A stretch of 22,453 nucleotides of DNA, taken from the NCBI GenBank assembly GCA_025061245.1, contig JANZKD010000012.1, positions 1 through 22,453 of the forward strand, given 5' to 3'. The notes beneath the pieces are model-generated. The model had not been told where the DNA came from, made no database searches, and saw nothing but the letters and a program-made list of their open reading frames with translations. Below, piece after piece: positions 7,064 to 15,300 of this stretch. A program made the position numbers and the translations under genes. The DNA is from Candidatus Culexmicrobium profundum (lineage in GTDB: Archaea > Thermoproteota > Methanomethylicia > Culexarchaeales > Culexmicrobiaceae). Positions within the stretch are counted from its first letter, which is position 1. The number at the start of each line of letters is the position of its first letter.

Positions 7064-8137
7064 TCATTTGCTTATCTCTTCCAGTACTCCCTTAAGTGCC
7101 TCTAGCATTAAGTCAATATCCTTGAATTCGATGTAACCCATATTACCTATTCTAAAGGTTTTTTCCTTCACTTCTCCATATCCTTTTGCTAGTTCAAATC
7201 CCTTCTTTCTCATTCTCTCATAGATTTCGATTCCACTAACACCTTCCGGGGCATTTATACAGGACACCGTTGGACTTTCATAGCCCTTCTTGGGGAATAA
7301 GGTTAAGCCAAGTCTTTCGACACCCATTCTAATTCGCCTATTTCTTTCACGATACAACTCAAAATACTTGTGCTTTCCACCCCACTCTTCAATTAACTTT
7401 AAAATTTTATTTAAACCGAATATTTGAGGTATTGGTGGAGTGGTTGGAGTACCAGCATTTTTCTGATATTTTTCATATAATTTAAAGTCAAAATACCATC
7501 CTTTATTTTTAACAGTTTCAGATTTCTTTAGGGCTTCCTTACTTACACTACCCACTGCAAGTCCTGGAGGAACACCAAAGCATTTTTGTGAGCTTGAAAA
7601 GCATACATCTATCCCCCACTTATCAACTTTGATTTCAACTCCACCCATTGAGCTCACTGCATCTACAAATAATAGTTTCCCATGACTCTTAACAACTTCA
7701 GCAAGCTTTTCTAATGGATTTATTAAGCCAACACTTGTTTCATTATGCGTTATGGCTACTGCCTCTACATCAGGGTGCTTTGAAAGCATTTCATCTAAAA
7801 TGTCAGGCATGGTTGGTTCTCCCAGTGGAGTTCTAAGTACTTCAACTTCCTTTCCATTAGCAATTGCTACCTGAACAAATCGTTCACCAAAGCTTCCATT
7901 AACACAACATAGCATTTTTCTATGTACACAATTTCTAACTGATGCTTCCATAACACCTGTACCAGAGCTGGGAAATAGAAAGACTTCATTTTCAGTTTCT
8001 AAGAATTTCTGTAAAAGCTCTACAGTTTCTCTATGTAACTTCTTATACTCTTCACTTCTATGACTAAACATTTGATGCTTCATTTCCTCAAGAACTTCTG
8101 GATAGCAAGCAACAGGACCCACAGTAAATAACTTCAT
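7064..8137 (-). CDS. Class V PLP-dependent aminotransferase (alanine/serine-glyoxylate type)
   Basis: A 357-residue fold-type I PLP enzyme of aminotransferase class V, subgroup of alanine-glyoxylate and serine-pyruvate transaminases. It opens with the typical GPVACYPEVLEEM. The phosphate-cup loop is FPSSGTGVMEA, the PLP ring-binding Asp is D159 in FVDAVSSMGG, and the Schiff-base lysine is K185 in SSSQKCFG. A GTP-tower-like PTTPPIPQIF loop follows. The amino donor cannot be fixed from sequence. A frame opens 18 nt earlier, but the start at 8137 has GGTG about 8 nt upstream and begins at the family N-terminus. It is divergent from the amidohydrolase pair across a 145-bp region with a palindrome and TATA boxes facing both ways. 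Confidence 0.9.
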   Translation of the reverse strand: MKLFTVGPVACYPEVLEEMKHQMFSHRSEEYKKLHRETVELLQKFLETENEVFLFPSSGTGVMEASVRNCVHRKMLCCVNGSFGERFVQVAIANGKEVEVLRTPLGEPTMPDILDEMLSKHPDVEAVAITHNETSVGLINPLEKLAEVVKSHGKLLFVDAVSSMGGVEIKVDKWGIDVCFSSSQKCFGVPPGLAVGSVSKEALKKSETVKNKGWYFDFKLYEKYQKNAGTPTTPPIPQIFGLNKILKLIEEWGGKHKYFELYRERNRRIRMGVERLGLTLFPKKGYESPTVSCINAPEGVSGIEIYERMRKKGFELAKGYGEVKEKTFRIGNMGYIEFKDIDLMLEALKGVLEEISK

Positions 8138-8190
8138 TAGAAACACCAATATCAACTAGCTTTGAAAGTATAAAAGCTTAATTTCGTCAA

Positions 8191-8210
8191 AATTAGACAA
8201 TTGACTAATT
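8191..8210. promoter_or_regulatory. 20-bp near-palindrome between aminotransferase and amidohydrolases
   Basis: AATTAGACAATTGACTAATT is a dyad with a single mismatched pair (8197/8204) and a central CAATTG. It lies between the aminotransferase promoter (TATA-like GTATAAAAGC, 8168-8177, read on the minus strand) and the amidohydrolase promoter. It could co-regulate both directions. The dyad is visible; the function is inferred. Confidence 0.45.
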
Positions 8211-8282
8211 AGAATTAAATGCCATGATGCTTATTAGCCTAGTAAGATAAATAGTTTATAATAAATTGGAAGGGTGATCTTA

Positions 8283-9041
8283 ATGGTCTATATTGACGCC
8301 CATACACACTTTGGAAAGAAAGGTAAAGGTCTTCCGCCAAACACACCTGAAGAACGTATAAAAATGATGGATGAAATCGGTATGGACGCTATGGTTACAA
8401 CGCCACCCTATGCATCTATATCTTATGATAGAACATATGATGAAGCGAATGCATTTATTTTAGAAGTAATGCAGAAATATCCAGACCGCTTTTACGGATT
8501 AGCACGAATAAACCCCCATTTTAGAAAGAAAGCTGTGGAAAGAGCAGAAAAATGGCTTAAGAAAGGTTTTTGGGGAATAAAATTCCATCCAAGAAATGAA
8601 GCATTTCCAGCCAATAGTAAAGAACTTGTATTCCCAATAATGGAGAAAGTTAAAGAATTGGGGGGAATAGTCTTATTTCATACTGGGGAACCAGATTTTT
8701 CACATCCAACTCTAATCGGAGATGTAGCAGATCATTTCCCAGAAATTCCAATAATAATTGGACATCTAGGGAAAATCTACTATATGGATGCAATTTTAGT
8801 AGCAAAGTGGTTTGACAATGTATTCGTCGACACATCCTTCTGTCAAGGTGTGCATGTCATTGAGAAAGCAGTGGAAATAGCTGGAGCAGAAAAAGTATTA
8901 TATGCCTCAGATTATCCGCAGGGATCCATAGAGCTGGACACCATGAAAGTACAGTTAGCAGACATTTCAAAGAGGGATAAGGAGTTAATTCTAGGAAGAA
9001 ACATTAAGAGAATTTTAGATGAAGTTAAGAAGAAGAGGTGA
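8283..9041 (+). CDS. Amidohydrolase-family TIM-barrel protein (PF04909-type), metal site intact
   Basis: A 252-residue metal-dependent hydrolase or decarboxylase of the amidohydrolase-2 group (aminocarboxymuconate-semialdehyde decarboxylase and relatives). The metal ligands are in their expected places: H-x-H in IDAHTHFG after strand 1, KFHPRNEA at the GIKFHP strand, His in VLFHTGEP, His in IIIGHLG, and Asp in YASDYPQG. The substrate is unknown. Start: a GTG at 8274 is in frame but is itself part of the strong GGTGAT ribosome site, so ATG 8283 is the start. The next gene is a paralog 7 nt downstream, so the two are one operon. The divergent aminotransferase shares the upstream region. Confidence 0.85.
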   Translation: MVYIDAHTHFGKKGKGLPPNTPEERIKMMDEIGMDAMVTTPPYASISYDRTYDEANAFILEVMQKYPDRFYGLARINPHFRKKAVERAEKWLKKGFWGIKFHPRNEAFPANSKELVFPIMEKVKELGGIVLFHTGEPDFSHPTLIGDVADHFPEIPIIIGHLGKIYYMDAILVAKWFDNVFVDTSFCQGVHVIEKAVEIAGAEKVLYASDYPQGSIELDTMKVQLADISKRDKELILGRNIKRILDEVKKKR

Positions 9042-9048
9042 TTAAATA

Positions 9049-9795
9049 ATGATTATTGATGCTCACGCATATGTCGGGGAAAGTATATATTGGAGGCGGA
9101 AATTCGAAGCTGAAGATCTAATTAAAAGAATGGATAAAAATGGAATCAGCATGGCAGTTGTAACTGCTCCTCCTCCTGGACCAGATTATCAAGCTGCAAA
9201 TAAAAAGGTCTATGAAGCAGTCAAAAAATATCCTGACAGATTAATTGGAATATATAGGGCTAATCCATGGTTTAAAGAAAAGGAATTGGAGAGAGTGAAA
9301 ATTGCAATTAAGGATTGGGGTTTCAAAGGAATTAAATTAGACCCACAAAATGATGCTTATAGTGCCATCTCCCCATTAGTAAAGCCATTCATAGAGTTAG
9401 CGGAAAAATTAGATGTTCCAGTATATGTTCGCACAGCAAATTCACAATTCTGCCCACCTGAAGCAGTAGTATTCTTAGCATCAACTTTTCCAAACGTAAC
9501 TGTAATAACAAAACATACTCCACTGGGTGTTAGTTTAGCCTCAAAGTCACCAATGGCTGAAAAATTGAAGAACCTTATATTTGGAACCCATCCTCTGAGA
9601 GGGGCTCATCAAGGAATCGACAGATTTCTAAAGGGACTACCCGTACTCTTTGATCCAAAAAGAGTGGTCTTCACTACAGAAGTACCCTTTGGATATCCAG
9701 AATTAGAACTCAAAACAATTGAACTAACAGGGTTAGACGAGGAAATTAAGAGACTTATACTGAGTGAAAATATAAAACGCGTCTTAAAGCTATGA
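9049..9795 (+). CDS. Amidohydrolase-family paralog with degenerate metal ligands
   Basis: A 248-residue homolog of the preceding protein, collinear throughout (IDAH, KYPDR, GIKL-P, SENIKRVLK). Ligand positions differ sharply: HTH becomes HAY, KFHP becomes KLDP, LFHTGEP becomes YVRTANS, and ASDYP becomes TTEVP. Only the first His and the His of ITKHTPLG remain. By comparison with the family this should bind metal poorly or in another way, so it may be a pseudoenzyme partner of the first protein or have a changed reaction. It is not a pseudogene: the frame is intact, the GGTGAT ribosome site is 6 nt from ATG 9049, and the spacing is operon-like. Its product could pair with the upstream one as a heteromer. 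Confidence 0.8.
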   Translation: MIIDAHAYVGESIYWRRKFEAEDLIKRMDKNGISMAVVTAPPPGPDYQAANKKVYEAVKKYPDRLIGIYRANPWFKEKELERVKIAIKDWGFKGIKLDPQNDAYSAISPLVKPFIELAEKLDVPVYVRTANSQFCPPEAVVFLASTFPNVTVITKHTPLGVSLASKSPMAEKLKNLIFGTHPLRGAHQGIDRFLKGLPVLFDPKRVVFTTEVPFGYPELELKTIELTGLDEEIKRLILSENIKRVLKL

Positions 9796-9862
9796 CGATA
9801 ATAGTATCCTACATTTCTCTTCATTTTATTTAATTTTATTTTACTATGCGGCAAGGACATAA

Positions 9863-9902
9863 TTTTAAATATATTCGTTATCCATTATCTGATAACGGTG
9901 AT
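9863..9902 (+). promoter_or_regulatory. tup operon promoter and ribosome binding site
   Basis: TTTAAATATA (about 9863-9873) fits an archaeal TATA box. Twenty-five nt downstream falls near 9895, directly before GGTGAT (9897-9902), which is 6 nt from the TTG at 9909. The fit of box, leader and ribosome site supports TTG 9909 as the real tupA start rather than the ATG at 9846, which lies upstream of the TATA box. Confidence 0.6.
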
Positions 9903-9908
9903 CGAATC

Positions 9909-10811
9909 TTGATTAGGAAGCTATACTTAGCCCTAATAACGATTGCAACAGTAATCACAATTATTGTTGGAGCATACTTATATTTTCAATCACCTAGAAA
10001 GCAGATATTAAGAATAGCAACCACAACCAGTCTCTATGAAACAGGTTTACTTGATATATTAGCTGAAAAATTCGAACAAAAAAACCTATATGTTGATGTT
10101 CAATTTATAGCTGTTGGAAGTGGACAAGCATTAAAGCTGGCAACTAATGGCGATGTTGATGCAGTGGCTGTTCATGCACCATCACTTGAAATTAACTATG
10201 TAAATGAAGGTATACTAATTAACTGGAGGATTATAGCATATAACTACTTCATAATAGTTGGACCTAAGGAAGATCCTGCCAAAATAAATAATTTAACTGC
10301 ATTGGAAGCCTTTGAAAAAATATTTGAAAGTGGAGAAAATGAAGAAGCCTTATTTGTTAGTCGAGGAGACAATTCTGGAACACATATAAAAGAACTTAGC
10401 TTATGGAGTAAAGTTAACTTAAAACCTCAAGGGAAAAACTGGTATTTTGAAACTGGAGCAGGAATGTCTCAAACTTTACTGGTGGCTAATGAGAAGAAAG
10501 CGTATTGTCTGACAGATATTTCAACTTACATGAAATTAAAGAAAGCTGGTAAACTTCCCAATTTAGAGATCCTTGTTCCAGAATCTGATGAATTAATAAA
10601 CATTTACAGCTTCTATATAGTTAGTAAAGAGAAATATCCTCACGTAGCTTATGAAATAGCCGATAAATTTGGTGATTTCCTAACTTCAGATGATGGACAA
10701 GAAATAATATCGACCTTTGGAGAGGGAAAATTCGGCAAACCCCTATTCTATTCATCTAGGGGTAGAGAAGAGGAACTAAAAACAGTATGGAAAAATCTTT
10801 CAGAGGGATGA
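9909..10811 (+). CDS. tupA: Tungstate ABC transporter, substrate-binding protein
   Basis: A 300-residue TupA-type oxyanion-binding protein. The N-terminus has one hydrophobic helix (LYLALITIATVITIIVGAYL) without a lipobox Cys, so it is probably a membrane-tethered receptor outside the cell. The mature part opens with LRIATTTSLYETGLLD, the TTTS...GLL tungstate-binding signature of TupA; SRGDNSGTH and ETGAGMSQTL line the second lobe. Known TupA proteins take up tungstate, with molybdate weaker; tungsten feeds tungstopterin enzymes such as aldehyde:ferredoxin oxidoreductases. Start is TTG 9909 with GGTGAT 6 nt upstream. An ATG at 9846 is in frame but precedes the TATA box. tupB begins 3 nt after its stop. 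Confidence 0.9.
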   Translation: MIRKLYLALITIATVITIIVGAYLYFQSPRKQILRIATTTSLYETGLLDILAEKFEQKNLYVDVQFIAVGSGQALKLATNGDVDAVAVHAPSLEINYVNEGILINWRIIAYNYFIIVGPKEDPAKINNLTALEAFEKIFESGENEEALFVSRGDNSGTHIKELSLWSKVNLKPQGKNWYFETGAGMSQTLLVANEKKAYCLTDISTYMKLKKAGKLPNLEILVPESDELINIYSFYIVSKEKYPHVAYEIADKFGDFLTSDDGQEIISTFGEGKFGKPLFYSSRGREEELKTVWKNLSEG

Positions 10812-10814
10812 AGC

Positions 10815-11459
10815 TTGCTTCAAGAAGTACTAGAAATTTCTCTCAGATCTCTTATCATATCCTTCTCAGCAACACTTTTATCAATGCTCTGGTCAATTCC
10901 CATATCTATAATCTTGACATCCTCTAAGTCTAAATTAAGTGAAACTATTTCATCAATCATAAACTCACTGGTAGGTTTTCCTACAGTTCTCATTGGCTTA
11001 GTATTATACTTAATGCTAAGTAATCAAGGACCTTTAGGCTTCTTAAAACTATTATATTCTCCCCAAGCAATAATTTTAGGTCAATCAATTCTCATAACCC
11101 CTCTAGCTATATCTGTGCTTAGAAATACGTTACAAACAGTTTATGAGAATTGCTGGGAATTAACTCTAGCTTTGGGAGGAACAGAAAAAGATGTATTCAA
11201 GCTAGTTGCAGTGGAATCAACTTCAGGAATACTGTCCAGTCTAATAATTTGCTTTTCTAGAGCTATAGGTGAATTGGGAGTTGCTCTTATGATTGGAGGT
11301 AACATAAAAGGATACACTAGAGTATTAACAACCTCAATAGCACTAGAAATAAGTAAAGGTGAATTTGAATTAGCCATAACTTTAGGTTTAATCTTATTAT
11401 TCATATCAATTGCACTTGCATTAATCCTTAGACTATTAAGGTGGGTCTACCTTGATTAA
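10815..11459 (+). CDS. tupB: Tungstate ABC transporter, permease
   Basis: A 214-residue integral membrane permease of the TupB/ModB type with about five to six helices. GFPTVLIGLVLYLMLSNQGPLG is a strong TupB-like stretch (residues ~54-75). The cytoplasmic EAA loop that docks on the ATPase is at LALGGTEKDVFKLVAVES (~119-136). The start is TTG at 10815, three bases after the tupA stop, with GAGGGATGA as ribosome site; no ATG gives a complete first helix. It overlaps tupC by 8 nt. Together with tupA and tupC it forms a full importer. Confidence 0.9.
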   Translation: MLQEVLEISLRSLIISFSATLLSMLWSIPISIILTSSKSKLSETISSIINSLVGFPTVLIGLVLYLMLSNQGPLGFLKLLYSPQAIILGQSILITPLAISVLRNTLQTVYENCWELTLALGGTEKDVFKLVAVESTSGILSSLIICFSRAIGELGVALMIGGNIKGYTRVLTTSIALEISKGEFELAITLGLILLFISIALALILRLLRWVYLD

Positions 11460-12135
11460 CATAAGAAATTTATGGTTTAGCTATAATGGCAAAGAATATG
11501 TAATTAAAGGTATTTCACTGAATGTAAGGTCGAATGAAATTATTGGAATAATTGGCCCAAATGGTTCAGGCAAAACTACACTTCTAAAACTAATGGCATG
11601 CCTATACAAGCCAACAAAAGGTGAAGTTCTAATTAATAATACAAACTTCTGGAAGGCAAATAAGCAAACAAGATTACAATTACGTAGGAAAATAGTCTAT
11701 GTCCATGAAAAGCCAATAATACTAAAAAGAACCGCTCTAGACAACATAGCCTTTGCATTAACGCTTCATGGATACTCTAAAAAAGAGGCATGTGAAAAAA
11801 GTTTGAAGATGATGGAAAAACTTGGAATAGAAAAACTAGCCTATAAAACGAAAGGTTTTTCGGCTGGTGAGAAACAATTAATATCCCTAGCTAGAGCATT
11901 AGTCCTAGAACCAGAAATACTATTATTAGATGAACCTACAGCCAACTTAGACCTAAAAATGAGAAAAAATCTATTGGATTATCTTAAAGAAAAATTTAGT
12001 AATAAATGCCTCATAATAGCTGCTCATGATTTATTAACTCTAACCAAGATAGCTTCCAGATATGTTTTGATAGATAATGGAATAATTGTCAAAAGAGGAG
12101 AAGTAAAAGACCTTTTAGAAAGTATTGAAGCTTAG
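11452..12135 (+). CDS. tupC: Tungstate ABC transporter, ATP-binding protein
   Basis: A 227-residue ABC ATPase that powers the importer. Walker A is GPNGSGKTT (35-43). The signature is FSAGEKQLISLARAL, a variant of LSGGQ. Walker B with its Glu is EILLLDEPTANLD, and the switch His is in IIAAHDLL. The start is TTG at 11452, overlapping the tupB stop by 8 nt, with AGGTGG upstream; this gives the expected beginning (residues 2-10 INIRNLWFS). Ends with TAG. About 84 nt separate it from the transporter downstream. Confidence 0.9.
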   Translation: MINIRNLWFSYNGKEYVIKGISLNVRSNEIIGIIGPNGSGKTTLLKLMACLYKPTKGEVLINNTNFWKANKQTRLQLRRKIVYVHEKPIILKRTALDNIAFALTLHGYSKKEACEKSLKMMEKLGIEKLAYKTKGFSAGEKQLISLARALVLEPEILLLDEPTANLDLKMRKNLLDYLKEKFSNKCLIIAAHDLLTLTKIASRYVLIDNGIIVKRGEVKDLLESIEA

Positions 12136-12219
12136 ATGAAGCCAATTATACTTGTAAGTTATAAGACCATAACTATTAAATGCAAATTAAATTATAAAAG
12201 CTGATAAGAGGTAGTTATA

Positions 12220-13073
12220 TTGTTTATTGAAATTTTCTCTCTCTAATTACATCTGTCTCTAACGCTGTTTCTAGCATATTGATTTCAAAGGGAATGGAAA
12301 AATCCAATCCCCTAAGCGCTAGTCTAATCAGTACTTTAATGCAAGTAGCAATCCTTACCGTTTTTCTTTTAGCTGACATCCCTGAAATAGATTGGTTTGC
12401 AATTACTCTTTTTGCAATTAGTGGCGCTTTTGCTCTTGGGTTAGGTAGACTTCTAAACTTTATGTCAATTGAAAATATTGGTGTTGCCATAACTAGCTCC
12501 GTGGTTGGAATAAATCCTCTAATAACATCTTTTCTAGCCATTCTCTTCCTAGGAGAACAAGCTTTATTCTCAACATTTTTAGGGGCTATATTAGTTGCAG
12601 CTGGAATATTCCTTCTCAATGGTTTAGAAGGCAAATCCTTTAAAAAACGATTTCTCATAGTTCCATTTCTCTCCGCATTATTTTATGCGTTTGCAAATGT
12701 TATTAGGAAAATTGGTCTAAACGTGCAATCTGAACCCCTTCTTGGTGCTCAGGTGGGTGCAGCTGCTGGTACAATAAGTTTTCTCCTATATCTTATAGCT
12801 TCAGGGAAAATTGGAATGCTAAGAGTTACTGCAAAAAGTTTTGGATACTATTTTATGGCAGGTGTTTCTTCGAGTTTAGGCTGGATTGCCATGATGTATG
12901 CTTTACAAACGGGTAATGTGTCTATTGCAACTACAATAGTTTTCTCTTATCCCCTATTTAGCCTCATACTTAGCTGGCTTTTTCTTCGGGGACGTGAAAT
13001 ATTGAGTTGGCGAACAATATTAGGATGTATAATCATTGTTATGGGAGTAATAGTTGTAACGCTTTTTAAGTAA
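12220..13073 (+). CDS. EamA/DMT-superfamily transporter with a frameshift in its first codons
   Basis: A ten-helix drug/metabolite transporter with two EamA domains: the first to about residue 145, the second from KKRFLIVPFLSALFYAFANV. The main open frame reads from a TTG at 12279, which would lack most of helix 1 and has no ribosome site. Upstream, GAGGTAG precedes a TTG at 12220 that opens as L-F-I-E-I-F-S-L in another frame and hits TAA after eight codons, at TCTCTCTCT (12236-12244). Removing one CT unit joins both frames into MFIEIFSLITSVSNAVSSIL and on, a normal EamA N-terminus of about 283 residues. So the gene is either disrupted, slippage-switched, or carries a sequence error. Substrate unknown. 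Confidence 0.75.
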
Positions 13074-13133
13074 GTTGTAAATGCAAAGAGCTATATGCTG
13101 ACTGGCATCAAAAATTATTGGAGTTGATTTAAC

Positions 13134-14156
13134 ATGAGTAAAATAGATGAAAAATTTATTTTAGAAATTAAAAGGCAAATTGACGAGTTAATGGCTTGGA
13201 AGAAGAGTTTTACCCACACCATTAATACTCTGTCTAAGAAAATAGATGACATCATGTGGCATTTTGAAATTGATGACATTGCCTATTGGGAGAAGATTAG
13301 GATAACAGGACCTCCCCCTTCTGATTTTAGCTTAAAATTCATAAGAAATCGGGGTGGTATATATACTCCAAGAATTGAGCCAAATGACGAAATAATAATA
13401 TACGCCTACATTATTTATCCAAAGAACATTAGGGAAGATAAGAAATATCCATTAATAGTATTCGTTCACGGCGGTATTCATGGAAACTTTGGCACACAAT
13501 ATGCCAGCATAATACGTGACTTAATAAAGCAGGGATACATTATTGTTGCCCCCGAATATAGAGGAAGTTCAGGTTATGGTGAAATCTTTTATCATTTAAT
13601 TGATTATGGAGGATTAGAAGTTAATGACGTTCATGCGGCTAAGCAATGGATGCTAAAGAATTGTAGACAAATAGACCCCAAAAGAATTGGAATTATGGGT
13701 TATAGTCATGGCGGCTTCATTACGCTATTAAGCATCAGTAGATATCCTAAAGATTACATAGTTGCATACGCTGGGGTACCTGTCAGTGATCTATTATATC
13801 GACTTGCATATAGATGGAAATTACCAATAGAAGAGATGGCTAAAGAATATGGTGGAAAAACCCCTAAAGAAGACATTGAAGAATATAAGAGGAGATCCCC
13901 TGTCTGGAATGTGGATAAAATTGAAACACCTCTATTAATTCATGCAGCTACAAATGATCGAGATGTGTCTATAATAGAAATAGAGAATCTTATAGCTCAT
14001 TTAAAGGCAGCTAACAAAGATTTTGAATACAAGATATATGTGAATCCTCCAGGTGGACATACGTTTTGGAGAATGAATACTCAAATTGGCGCACAGGCAC
14101 GCCTTGAAACCTATAGATTCTTAGCAAAATATTTAAAGCCTGAAAATCCACCATAA
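13134..14156 (+). CDS. Prolyl oligopeptidase-family (S9) serine hydrolase
   Basis: A 340-residue alpha/beta hydrolase of the S9 (acylaminoacyl-peptidase/dipeptidyl-peptidase) type. It lacks the beta-propeller and has instead an N-terminal helix of about 45 residues (likely coiled coil) before the catalytic domain. The oxyanion motif is FVHGGIHG and the nucleophile is S191 in GYSHGG. The likely catalytic Asp is D275 in ATNDRDVS, the usual D-x-x-V position, and the His is H309 in PPGGHTF. No signal peptide, so cytoplasmic. The ATG at 13134 has GGAGTTGAT 5 nt upstream. Without the propeller gate it may act on short peptides or esters. It stands between the DMT gene and the convergent MFS remnant. 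Confidence 0.88.
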   Translation: MSKIDEKFILEIKRQIDELMAWKKSFTHTINTLSKKIDDIMWHFEIDDIAYWEKIRITGPPPSDFSLKFIRNRGGIYTPRIEPNDEIIIYAYIIYPKNIREDKKYPLIVFVHGGIHGNFGTQYASIIRDLIKQGYIIVAPEYRGSSGYGEIFYHLIDYGGLEVNDVHAAKQWMLKNCRQIDPKRIGIMGYSHGGFITLLSISRYPKDYIVAYAGVPVSDLLYRLAYRWKLPIEEMAKEYGGKTPKEDIEEYKRRSPVWNVDKIETPLLIHAATNDRDVSIIEIENLIAHLKAANKDFEYKIYVNPPGGHTFWRMNTQIGAQARLETYRFLAKYLKPENPP

Positions 14157-14186
14157 ATAATTTTACACTTAACCTTCAGTTCTTTC

Positions 14187-14846
14187 TCATTCACGCTCCT
14201 CAGGAGGCTTAATGTCCTTAAAGAAAAGCCATAGAAGTACTGCGGATGTTAGTTGAAATGCTCCTTCCAAAAGAAATGGAAGCATAATAGACACATATTG
14301 CAAGAAGTAGCCTGATAGAGTAGGTGCAATTGTTGCAGCCACTCTCATTGCAGTGCTTGATGCCCCTGCAACAGAAGCTCTCCTACTTTTTCTCGTAATT
14401 CCCATTAAATATGATTGTTTCAATGGTACATCAATCATGGAAAAAGCACTCTTAAAGCCCTGAAGGAGAGCAGCAATAGTATAGTTGGACATGAAGGGAA
14501 GGATAAGATTAACTCCAACCACAGGGAGTCTTGAAAGAACAGTGGCATTTATCATTCCTATACGCTTAGCCATTTTTAAGCCTAGGATGTAGCTGAGAGC
14601 TGAGAGAAGTCTAGATGCACCGAAAAGCGTACCAATTTTTCCAGGTCCAACGCTAAACTTAATGTAAAACCAATAAGATAGAAATCTCCCTATAAATGAC
14701 CCGCCAAGAGCATCAAAAGCTACAACAAGTGCAAATCTGCTTAAAATTTTACCTATATCCTCATATTCTTCCTCTCCTTCATCTTCAATGCTCTCATCTC
14801 TCTTAGAAGATTCTTTCCGTTTTTCCTCTCTAAGGAATGGTGAGAG
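14187..14846 (-). pseudogene. C-terminal half of an MFS transporter (remnant)
   Basis: The minus-strand frame is open from 14846 to a stop at 14187 (219 codons). It encodes an acidic central loop (REEKRKESSKRDESIEDEGE) and six membrane helices, the second half of an MFS pump, ending in KDIKPPEERE. No ATG, GTG or TTG occurs before 14573, which is inside helix 9 territory, and the first half (helices 1-6) is absent from the window. The preceding frame, which ends the PadR gene, contains GNVALIGFAGVALTI, which looks like the end of helix 6; loss of one T near 14836 would join both frames as ALTI-LREEK. So the gene was probably cut by a deletion and then frameshifted. ChrB-domain genes often neighbour such pumps. 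Confidence 0.8.
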
Positions 14847-15258
14847 CTACACCAGCAAAACCAATAAGAGCAACATTTCCTAACTCCCCTTTTGAGAGAT
14901 TTCCTCTAAACCGCCGAATTGCTTTATGAATTTCACCATAAGCTTCTATATGCTCCATAACTTTGTTCCATCTACTCACTGCCTCCTTCAAAACTTTCTC
15001 ACCTTTCTCAGTTATTGTATAATAGCGTCTATCAGGAGCATCATCTCTATGTTCAAGTCTACTCGAGATCAACGACAATTGACTTAATTTTTCCAATGCA
15101 GGATAAATTGTTCCAGCCTTAGGCTCCCAATAACCCCTAAAGATTTCTCTCAATCGCTGTATAATTCGATATCCATAGTTTGGTCCTTCAGATAGGACGA
15201 GGAAAATCCAAAACTAAACGGAACTGATCCTATCTCCCTTTAGCATAAAACTACGCAT
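14830..15258 (-). pseudogene. PadR-family regulator, broken by an in-frame TAG and fused to MFS sequence
   Basis: The longest start-to-stop frame begins at a TTG at 15153, but PadR homology extends further upstream. From ATG 15258 the frame reads MRSFMLKGDRISSV, then TAG (15216-15214), then FWIFLVLSEGPNYGYRII and on through EPKAGTIYPALEKL, the hallmark PadR winged helix. A Glu (GAG) at the TAG position would be normal (SSVEFWILLVLSE-type). After the winged helix and the C-terminal helix (VMEHIEAYGEIHKAIRRF) it runs into MFS-like hydrophobic sequence and stops at 14830. A TATA-like CTTATAAG centred 25 nt before the ATG predicts a leaderless transcript. PadR proteins usually repress an adjacent pump. 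Confidence 0.8.
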
Positions 15259-15300
15259 TACTTTATATAGATAATCTACTTATAAGATTCGGTAATTATT
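15259..15300. promoter_or_regulatory. Divergent promoter region between padR remnant and chrB-domain gene
   Basis: Only 42 bp separate the two starts. CTTATAAG (15279-15286) is the likely TATA box of the minus-strand PadR gene. CTTTATATAG (15261-15270) is the likely box of the plus-strand gene, giving a leader of about 10 nt. With the boxes this close, a PadR dimer bound here would control both genes. No clear dyad beyond the boxes themselves is visible. Confidence 0.5.
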
